Shown here: positions 48,924 through 58,353 of the stretch, piece by piece | Position numbering within the stretch: the first letter of the stretch is position 1 | Layout: each line of letters begins with the position of its first letter | Origin: Lucifuga dentata | Taxonomy: Eukaryota > Chordata > Actinopteri > Ophidiiformes > Bythitidae | Direction of reading: 5' to 3' | Assembly (NCBI GenBank): GCA_014773175.1 | Contig: VXCM01005560.1 | Location: 1-64,000, forward strand | DNA: 64,000 bases | Translations under genes and position numbers: made by a program | Notes under the pieces: generated by a model | Database searches by the model: none | Seen by the model: the letters and a program-made list of their open reading frames with translations, nothing else | Told to the model about the DNA's origin: nothing

Positions 48924-50104
48924 CAATACCCAAGTGAGTATTTTGTCCCCAAGTCCATCTCCCTGAGATAATCATTAACTTTGTCTTCCTTTCATCATTA
49001 AAATAAAACTTTTTTTTACTGATGTTAATTCTACAAAATGAGCAGGTGCACTTGATAGTTAATCAGAGGTTGTTGGAGGGGCGGAGCTGCAGCTGTGAGG
49101 CAGAGACGATGCAAAACTCAGCTGCCGTCTTATTTATTAAAAAACAAACAAACATTTTCGATGAATAATCTTAGAAGATATGGAAAATATGAAAGTCAAA
49201 TCTCTCTCTCTCTCTCTCTCTCTCTCATACACACACACACACAAACACACACACACATACACACATACACTCCAGGATTCTCCAGGTTCACCGCCGCCTC
49301 CTGTGTCTTTGACTAATTCAAGGCAATCATCCATCTCTGTTACACAGTAAAACCTGCCTGGAGTTTGAAGCCGTGCAGTTTTTCTCATCGCAGCACAACA
49401 CAAACCATCAGCATCTGTCATTTCAGTACAAACACCTGTTGGTTCCCAACCAAGCTGCCATGAAGATGACAAACAGCTGCCTTGTACCTGTCTGTCCGAC
49501 TACCTGTCTCCCTCTCTGTACATGTATCTGCATCTGTCCTGGCTGTATATCTGCCCACTGAGCTGTCCTTTGCTCTTTTGTTCTTTTTTTCTTTCATCCT
49601 GTTTCTCTCTCCTGAACACACACTCCAGTGTCTGACCTAGATCCTCGTTCCTTAATGAAAAACCAAAATGAATGAATAAATAAATCATAAGTGGGGGATG
49701 TGCATTATATTATGTGAACCTGAGCCCCTTCCATCTCTTCCTTTCTTTCTTACTAACACACACACATACACACACAAACTCTAAGAATTTCCTTATACAC
49801 CCAAATCTGCTTCAGCGCTCAGCATATCTTGGTGTATTTTCTCCCTCTTCTGTCATTTCCACTTTCTCTCACATACAAATTGTTTTTCACACACTTTCAT
49901 CTAAATACTAAAGCTGGAAAGTGCTGATTGGATGATGTAATACTTCTGAATGTTCTATAAAAAAACAGTGTGAGACAGAACATTGTTGGAGTGTTTGATG
50001 CTCTTGTTATAACTACCACTGCTGATTTAATAAAAATGGGCAAAAATGGCAAAAAAAAAAAAAAAAANAAAAAAAAAAAAAAAAGAAAAAACAATGTGCA
50101 TTAC
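48924..50104. other. Intronic DNA with (CT)n-(CA)n at 49201-49266
   Basis: CT run (about 13 units) passing into CA-rich text. Poly(A) with N at 50068. No gene. Confidence 0.6.
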
Positions 50105-50563
50105 TTAAAGGACCATACCGTCCATTTTGCATGTTTGAGCCTAATATATCAATTTTTATACACTAAGGTTACTGAAAATCATTTCCCAAAGGATAAAACC
50201 ATATTTCAACTTTCCTGATATTCTGCAAAATCTCTTAATCTTTCAAAATCAAATATTCAAGCGATACACCCACCTTAAAAATTGATGTTCTGCCTGCTAA
50301 TAGTTAAAATAGCTAAAATTAGGTAACTTTGAAAAAAAAAAAACTGAATACATGTGTTGTTCACAATGATGGATTACCTATCCCAAGAATAAGTTGATTT
50401 TAATAGGGAACCAGAATCAACTGAAACCAATGGTGGTCTGGAAAAAAAATTTAACTCACCATTCCAGTAGTATGCTTTGGGAAATGATTGTCAGTAATGT
50501 TACATGTATTAAAATTTAATATATTAGGCTCAAACATGCAAAATAGGTGGTATGGTCCTTTAA
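50105..50563 (+). mobile_element. TTAA-MITE family, copy of the 44 kb subtype
   Basis: TTAA+AGGACCATACCGTCCATTTT to GGTATGGTCCT+TTAA, 459 bp. Shares CCTAATATAT, CCCAAAGGATAAAACC and the poly(A)-CTGAATACA insertion with the 43986 copy. Confidence 0.85.
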
Positions 50564-50819
50564 ACAACAATATCTCAAACCTCACTAAGATAAGTCACTT
50601 TAAAGCATCCTGACACTACATGGAAATAGATTATTCTGTTTCTACCCTCAGCTGGATTACAGCATGAATAAAGATGTATAAATAAATACATTATTTCCAC
50701 CATCTTTTCCTGCCACACACACTGAGAACTACACACAAATATTCACAAACGCACAGCAGCTCAATTATAAGCCAATTCTGTACAGTGACTGTGTGAAGTG
50801 TGAATAGCGTTAGAAACTC

Positions 50820-51275
50820 TTAAAGGACCATACCAGCTGTTTTGCATATTTGAGCCCAACAGCCTGTATACAGGTTATGTTACTGACAGTCATTTTCCAA
50901 ATCATACTACTGGAGTGGGCACATATTAAAATTGTTTTTCCTACCTTCCAGACTGCCACTGGTTTCAGTTCATTCCATATACTATTAAAATCCAACTTGT
51001 AGAGACTTGAAACGGTAATCCATCACAGCAAACACGATGTCTACCAGTATTAAATTTTTTGTCAAACTTTAACAGGTCCAACTCGGAGCTGTAAGGAAGA
51101 AAATGTATGTCTCTGCCAGGGAATATAGGCCCAGGAGGTGAAACGTTGAATTTTAAAGGGTTGTATCACCTGAAAATTTGATTTTGAAAGATTAGGGGAT
51201 TTGGCAGAATAACGTAATTTGTATGTGTGAGTATTTATTTAGCTCAAACATGCAAAATCACTGGTACTACTTTAA
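50820..51275 (-). mobile_element. TTAA-MITE family, deleted copy
   Basis: TTAA+AGGACCATACCAGCTGTTTT to CACTGGTACTAC+TTTAA. The middle is shortened (456 bp). It lies 256 bp from the previous copy, in the opposite orientation. Confidence 0.8.

Positions 51276-51282
<7 letters not shown>

Positions 51283-51313
<31 letters not shown>
51283..51313. repeat. (CT)n microsatellite
   Basis: Pure CT run of about 15 units. Confidence 0.95.
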
Positions 51314-51314
<1 letters not shown>

Positions 51315-51442
51315 ACACTTACTCACACATGTACACACAAACTCTTAGACTGTGGTGTTATAAGTGGCGTTGACACTAGTATGTTTCTGTGTGTCTTCTG
51401 TGTGTCAGTGCCTAGTGTCTGCGTGTGATCTTAATAATAACC

Positions 51443-51443
<1 letters not shown>

Positions 51444-51489
<46 letters not shown>
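51444..51489. repeat. (GT)n microsatellite
   Basis: Pure GT run of about 22 units. Confidence 0.95.
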
Positions 51490-51492
<3 letters not shown>

Positions 51493-52147
51493 CAGCAGCG
51501 TGCTTTCACAGCATGTGCCAGTGGTCTGGTTTCCGCTTACAGAGCTGTGAAGTGGCCTGATGAAAGCTCAACATGCCGGCAGGAAGAAGAGAGGAAAGCG
51601 CTCAAACAGCTGGACAGAAGAACCTTCTGCTTCCTCTTTCAGCAGAGATGAGGCAGTTCCCATAGACTTGCTGTCATGGACATGAGTGTGTGTTTTGTAT
51701 GTGAATGCTGGTATAACACACTTTATGAGAAGAAATTTTCCAGATTAAAACAGGACCGCACCAAATAATAATGAATCCATTTTCTGAGTGAACAAAACTC
51801 TGTTTTTATATACAATATTAGAAAAGATTTCATCAAATTACTATCTGAGAGTCTGCAAAACTACAGCTTAAATGATCTTTATTAGTCTTTGATTTGAGGA
51901 ACAAACTTTTCATAATATTAATGTTGTTGTTTTTCATCTTGTTTTGGCACCTTGACTACTATATAACTGATGAGTTCAAGTTTATGAATAGTTCATCTGA
52001 TTAGTGTTTATATAGCTGTAAATATTCAGTGGATTGACTGAGCAGGATTCCCCTTTTATTAAATTATTCTAGGGTTTTGAGTATTAGGATATTTTCTTTG
52101 TAGCATTTCATTTTCAGTTTTTTCACTGTTTTATGTCACGAGTAATT
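51490..52147. other. No feature seen
   Basis: Unique-looking intronic DNA. Confidence 0.5.
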
Positions 52148-52282
52148 CCATGCGCCCATTTTCCAAAACCTAAAATGCAATTTGGAAAATGGTTGTCCAT
52201 AACTTAACATGTATGCGGGTTAGCATTTATTGGGCTCAAAAATGCAAAATCACCGGTATGGTCTAAAGGACCATACCGGTGA
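52148..52282. mobile_element. TTAA-MITE arm with a fused head-to-head terminus
   Basis: A right arm (from CCATTTTCCAAAACCTAAAA to TCACCGGTATGGTC at 52250-52263) is followed after 5 bases by its reverse complement GACCATACCGGTGA (52269-52282), then unrelated DNA. The inner edge also folds: CATTTTCCAAA at 52156 pairs with TTTGGAAAATG at 52181. Confidence 0.75.
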
Positions 52283-52895
52283 CCATTCCGACAGCCTCAT
52301 TTCTCACCTTTGCAGAGACATCACCATCTGCAGTGACACACTCCACAGCACTCCTTCCTCTAATCCTCCTCACATGGAGGAGAAGTCCTCTGTTCTTTCT
52401 CCCACATGTCCTTACACCTCTCCTTCTTGCCAATCTCCTCCATCCTTCACCAGCCTCCCTGTCTGAAATGACTCATTACAGTCCAAACCCCCCCTCTGAA
52501 TGCAAAACTCCTTCCCTTCACTTTCACCTCTCTCTCTTTTTCTCTCTCTCTCACCTTTTTTTTCATCTGTTTTCTCTCTCACACCTTTTTTGGCCCCTCT
52601 TCCTCTGCTCCTCCCTCAGTCTGCTTCACACCAGTTTACATCCTCGCTCTTTCCTTTTCTCCTTCCTGTCTGAGCCTCATCCGCCTTCCACTCCTCCTTC
52701 CTCACCCTCTAACTTTCTGTCCCTCTTCCTCTAACCTTTTTCACACGTTGTTTCTCCTCCCATCCCATCTTTATCTCATCTACATACTTCTGCTCGTGCA
52801 CCTTTTACCTTTCTCTTTGCCTTCCTCCATGCCACAAACATGACTCCACTGCTCTGCCTCTCCCAGGCTCAATGGCTGTCATCAAAGTCAGTGAA

Positions 52896-52931
<36 letters not shown>

Positions 52932-53161
52932 CCCCACATCTCCGCCACGACTTGGCAAGACATGACATCAGAAACCCCCATCCCATCCCACCCGCACCAG
53001 CATATCACTTTGGTCATGACTGGCAGATGTACACACACACACACACACACACACACTGTCCCCTCTAACCAGGTCTGTGTTGGTCATTAGCTCACTATTT
53101 AACAGTGGGGAGCAAAAAGAACCAGCTGCAGCCCACAACCAGCTGCATTATTACCGCCCTG

Positions 53162-53217
<56 letters not shown>

Positions 53218-54058
53218 CACACTGGTGATCCTTTATTGAGCCTACATTAACTTTTCCAAATTTTGGAGCTTTTCATCTTTTTCTGGCCTTTCCCCTATCA
53301 CCCTGCGTGTCTGTGTGTGTGCGTGTGTGTGTGTGTAAGCCCATCTCCATAATTAGGGCAGAGACCAGGCACACATGGGTCTCCCCTGACACTTCCCCTC
53401 CAAGATCTAAATATTCATGAGACTATAAACGCTTACATGAGCTCTGTAATTATGGCCAGAAAATAGACGGAGAGAGAAAAACAGCGAAAGAGAGGGAATA
53501 GAATAGCATGCAGAGGAGGAAATGTCCTCACACCTTCTAAACACAGACTGTCTCAAAATATTAGCAGATAATAGCAACAGTCATGCCATACTGTCACCAA
53601 AGCCAGAGGCCAAGGAGTTTCTTTTTTTCTTTTAGGGAAACGGATTCTGATTTTAATTTATTTGCACAAACATGAATTTGTATTTCAAAATCACGACTTT
53701 ATTATCACCTACAGCAAACAAAGACTTCTCTGACTGTTTGCATAAGCTCCATTAACGGCTGCTTAACTGGATAGATGTCTCACTTCAAACATGAATATTC
53801 ATGCAAACAAGTTTATATGCATATTACTGTTCACGCTGAATTTAAATGATGCAATGTGATGTCTAATGGTTTGATATATGGATATGTATCTCCATATGAA
53901 AGACAAGGCATCATTCTTAGAGAGCTATGGGATGAATTCAGTTTTACTCAAGAGTCCAAAAAGGGATAATTTATCAATTATTTAAAAATTTTATATTTAT
54001 CAATTATGCTAACTAGTCCCATCTGGTTTTGAGTATCTACCAAGTAAAAATTTACCCA
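52283..54058. other. Intronic DNA; pyrimidine-rich block and arrays
   Basis: 52480-52850 is strongly C/T-rich on the plus strand (a 151-residue frame there is compositional). CA arrays at 52898-52928 and 53033-53056, a long GT array at 53165-53215. 53404-53470 (AAATATTCATGAGACTATAA, GAGCTCTGTAATTATGGCCA) may be a conserved element. Confidence 0.5.
53165..53215. repeat. (GT)n microsatellite, among the longest in the window
   Basis: Pure GT run of about 25 units. Confidence 0.95.
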
Positions 54059-55050
54059 CTTTCTATATTATACAGATTTCAATGTTCTTATTTTCATTTT
54101 AGGGGATTTTTGAAACCCTTAAAACTCTTTTGATGGAGAAATACATGCTGACTCTCCCTTCTTTTCTACCTCGCTGTAGCACTGCTGTGCAAACTGAGTG
54201 AAACACACACCATTTAAGGTACTGTCTCTTTAAGGCCCCCACCTCAAAAAGCCTGTTCTCCAGCTGCATCAGGCTAAACATTTGTTCACTAGCCTTGTAC
54301 TTGGTGGGTGTGTCTAACAAGGTGTGAAGGCAGGTGAAGTCACGTGTAACATGATGTAACATGATATTACAGATCAAAAACAGCTTTCAGGGCAGTTTAG
54401 GACCTATGTTGGTCTTATGCTGCGTTCAACAGACCTTGGAACTCTGATTTTTCCATCTTCCTACTTGGAAAAATGCATTGGAACGGCACTTGAAGTTGGA
54501 GCTCTGCCTAGGAAACTCAGACCAAAATTATCTACCCTGACTTCACGAGTATGACGTCATTCAACATGGCGGTGCCCATGGAAGCAAGCTTTGTGAATGA
54601 AAATGATCAGCTAACAGGCATATAAAGTATATTTTCTTCACTTGCCAATTAAAGGGCCAAAATATATCGCCAAGTTAGCTATCTACAGTGTATAATAACT
54701 TTTTGCCATTGATATGTAAGTGCAAACAATTTCAGAATATTACTTCTCTGCACAAATATTTAATACCTACTGTGATTAATATCATTGTAAAACAACACAA
54801 CCAAACTGTCGTGTAGTCTAACTTTACTTTAGTTAGCATTTATTACAAAGTTTATTTAATCTTATAGTAGTTATTGGTGTTCAGCCATGCTTTTTTGTTT
54901 ACATTTGGCTGGAACAGTTTGAGGTCAGAAGTTGGAGCTTCCAACTGGGAAAAATCTGTCTTCCGAGGTCGTCCTAACGCAGCATCACTCTTACTTCTAT
55001 AGGCGTGAACATCAAGTTTTACAACTTTGACAACGTTCAACACGTACATT
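54059..55050 (+). mobile_element. TTAA-flanked family 2, copy 3, split by another MITE
   Basis: 54059-54416 (TATTATACAGATTTCAATGT, CTGTAGCACTGCTGTGCAAA, TAGCCTTGTACTTGGTGGGT) continues at 54987-55050 (CTTCTATAGGCGTGAACATC, AAGTTTTACAACTTTGACAA), the same order as 39064-39480. Confidence 0.6.
54417..54986. mobile_element. Inverted-terminal-repeat MITE nested in family 2
   Basis: Left end TGCTGCGTTCAACAGACCTT and right end whose reverse complement is TGCTGCGTTAGGACGACCTC, both leading into GGAA..CTGATTTTT-like text, then TTGGAGCT-type blocks. 570 bp, non-coding, AT-rich centre. Confidence 0.65.
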
Positions 55051-56440
55051 ATACTTTATTACACTATAAAAATGAGGAAAATAGAAATAACATACATGCT
55101 TGCTGCTAGTTTTATTCTACATCTTAATACAAAATGAAGGAGCGTGAAACTTGATTAGCACTAATGCTAACACTTAAGTACTTTAGCATATTTGGGCTTA
55201 GTTTAGCAAATCACATAGCACAATCTTAACGGTGTGAGGAGCCCTGATGGTAGGTTAAAAATAAAATGATCAATATATTGTTATCTAGATCAAATTTTAA
55301 AATTACTGTAACAGATTTTGGTCATATACTGAATAGTTGTAAAACTTAGTTTAAAAAGGGTTTTGTGCTGGTTTTCTCAGCTCTAGGTTAATCTAACTTC
55401 CTTTAACCTTGGGGACAAATATAATATCAAGTTTAACATTTGTCCTAATATGATGTGTAGAGGGCTATATGGTCTATTTTTGGCTTTACAGCTCTAATAA
55501 ATTGCAGTTATCTAACCAGCAAGGATTCCCATCACAAACACTGATGGGTTAACAGACTTGAGAGCTTTTAAAGAGCACCCACAGCAGAAAAATCTTTTGT
55601 TTCATAACATCCAACCGGACCTTTAATGTTCACCCAATGAACATCAACTCAGTGAAGACATCTTGTTAGTTTTTATTCCATCCAATTCTCCTCTTCACGC
55701 TGTTTCTTAAGCAATCACGTTTGCTTTACATCACAGGTTGAGGGTCAGCTAAGTGATTTTATCCAAGTGGAAAAGCCACCAGAAAATCCCGTGGACATCA
55801 TGACGCTACAGGCAGACTGCAGTAAGAGCTGATTCACGGCGCTGACACACAATGACACACACACAGAAGAACAAATTCACTTCAGTACTGAGAAAAATGC
55901 ACAGAGAGGCAAATACATGCAAGAAAGCAACTCACACACTTACTAAATCTCTGCTAATATGACAAATGGACGAGAGCCTGGCGCCTCAGGCATGCCATCA
56001 TTTGTATGTAAATGAGCAGCTACTCCCTCCATGTACTCCTCTGTGCTTCAGGAACCAAAAGACAGAGGAAACATCCAAACTTCCAATCAGATCAGACAAG
56101 ACGTCAGGCACGATGATGGGAAGTGACAGGAAACCAAACAATACGTGACAAGACGTGACATTGTGAGGTGAAATGAGGTAAGGTGCGGTGGAGTATGAAG
56201 CACAGACATGAGCTGGAACTAAAGTCTGTTTGTCACAACACTACAAAACACTAATGATTTTATGTCCCCCGTTACCTTCCCAAGGGCTTCATCATTGCTG
56301 CCGGTTTGTCATGAGGCACGGATGACTTTGATCAATGACTTCCTGTGATAATCCATCCTAAAACTGATGCATATCATACTGGATGACAACAGCAATCTGA
56401 TGAGCAAGCTTAAAACAGCAAGAGATGCTTCAGTAAAGTT

Positions 56441-56477
<37 letters not shown>

Positions 56478-56507
56478 AGCTGGTTTTTGGGACATACCTG
56501 AATTTAN

Positions 56508-56541
<34 letters not shown>

Positions 56542-57214
56542 AGCTGGTTTTTGGGACATACCTGAATTTATCTCTGCCACTCACTCAACTGAGACGCCAA
56601 GAAAGAGAAAATCTGTCCTGATTACTGTAAAGTGCACTATTACTTTATTTATCTGGTCGCTGTAATGACCCGTGTGAGTCACCAGTGCATTCAAATGGTA
56701 ATGAAATCACCACGTCCACACACACACAAACACACAGAAGGACTCACACACTGCATTTAGGGGCTAAGTGCCCATCAAGGGCAGGATGGAAACAGCCTCC
56801 CTCAATGCCATTCATTTTGCAGTGCAGCAGCCAGGAGAGTACTGTCTTCCTTGAGTGGTGTGTGTGTGTGTGTTTTGTGTGTCTGTGTGTGTTTTGCTGA
56901 GCTCAGCAGTCTAGCAGCGACTTAACAAGAGGCTGATGAACATAAATCCATTCTCCCTCCAGTTGCCAACATAAAATGCATAGATTTACAAAGTTATCCA
57001 GGGACAGAGAGATATAACTGACTACATAAACAGCGAGACAGTCTGACAGATGTAATACATGCTCATCTTCATTTAAAAAAAAAAAAAGTGATTCTCGCCA
57101 TCAGAAATGCCACACTCTGTGATCTGCTTTCTGTCTTGATTTAGTCTAATTTTAGCATTCAAAGGTTGAATCAGTGTGCTTCCTGTAAGAAAAACCTCTG
57201 TGGTACTTCAATAT
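55051..57214. other. Intronic DNA; CA array doubled around N
   Basis: (CA)n at 56441-56476 plus the following 30 bp recur after N at 56507 (copy to about 56570). No gene. Confidence 0.6.
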
Positions 57215-57560
57215 ATATATGTATTTTAACCTTTATTTATACAGGGGCAGTTCACTGAGCATCGAATGCTCTTTTGCGAGAATGCCCTATTCTCACACAC
57301 ACACACACACACACTCTCATACCTGGAAGCTGCCCAGTACAACTTCTCTGCTGGCCACTGACCAGCTCCACTGGAGTATTTGGGGGTTAGGTACCTTGCT
57401 CAAGGGCACCTCAGTGGTGATAATGAGGCAAGGGCAGGCACTGCTCAGAATTTCTCCTGTTTTTTCCTGATTTCTCCTGCCAGTTCAGGGATTGAACCAG
57501 TGACCCTTTGGTCACGAGCTCACTTCTCTAACCTTTAGACCACCACTGCCCAAATATGAT
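57215..57560 (+). repeat. Teleost repeat (TTTATTTATACAGG...GGTACCTTGCTCAAGGG type)
   Basis: Contains AACCTTTATTTATACAGGGG, TTAGGTACCTTGCTCAAGGG, GGGATTGAACCAGTGACCCT and AACCTTTAGACCACCACTGC, the ordered landmarks of a common fish repeat. A (CA)n at 57295-57314 is inside. Confidence 0.65.
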
Positions 57561-57838
57561 GCACAACACGCACAGTCGGTGAAGAAATAAAGTAATTACA
57601 TGTAAAGCTGATGGAAAACAGCTCATACTGACTGCAAACTTGTCTGACATCTCACTGAATCACCTGGCGTGGCGCTGAATGTGTGGATGATGACACTGTA
57701 GGTGCTTTTGAGCTGAATGCAAATGAGCAATATGCTCAGCAATGGGTGAGAAATGAGTTTAAAATATATTCAAATGTAATTTGCTGTCACCAAGATGGTT
57801 CCACATAATGTGCGGTAACACCAAATCCAACTCCTAGG

Positions 57839-58353
57839 CTTAAAGGCCAGTTTCATCCAACCCGTCTCGTCCAACTTGGTCAGAAACCTCCTCGGACATC
57901 CACCGTTTACCTTTGTAGAATTCCTAAACTGGACAGTGGGTGTGGTGGTGTGTCAGTGTGTGTATGCATTTCTGTTTTTGTAATCTCATCATTATTCATA
58001 TAACGGCACAAACTTTCTTTTTAGGAGAGGGGAGAATTGATAAGGGGAATATAAATGCAAATGACAGACCACACCTTCACTTTCAATTCTCTCTGCGGAC
58101 ACACTGACTAAAAGAAAGGAAAAGAGATTGAGAGGAAAATAAAACACTCCCCACTTTCACACCTCAATCACTGCGTGAAGTGGGCGTGCCTTTGGTGAGG
58201 TTGAAGAGTTACAAATTTTGCCAGATGCAGACTCCTCGAATTGACCTGTGGAAAAACGGTTTCCGCCAACTTCCAATTTTATGACAGGGATGTTAGAGGA
58301 CGCATAACCATGCAAATTTTAAGCTATTTTTAAAATCAATCACTGGACCACTT
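57839..58353 (+). repeat. Interspersed repeat family 3, copy 2, possibly TTAA-ended
   Basis: Shares the CTTTCAATTCTCTCTGC... block order with 10170-10412. The outer ends GCTTAAAGGCCAGTTTC and CACTGGACCACTTTAA look like weak inverted ends at a TTAA site. Confidence 0.45.

Noticed and set aside
52279..52734. 151-residue plus-strand open frame
   Set aside because: Starts in a MITE end and continues through a C/T-rich block giving S/L/F/P text; compositional.
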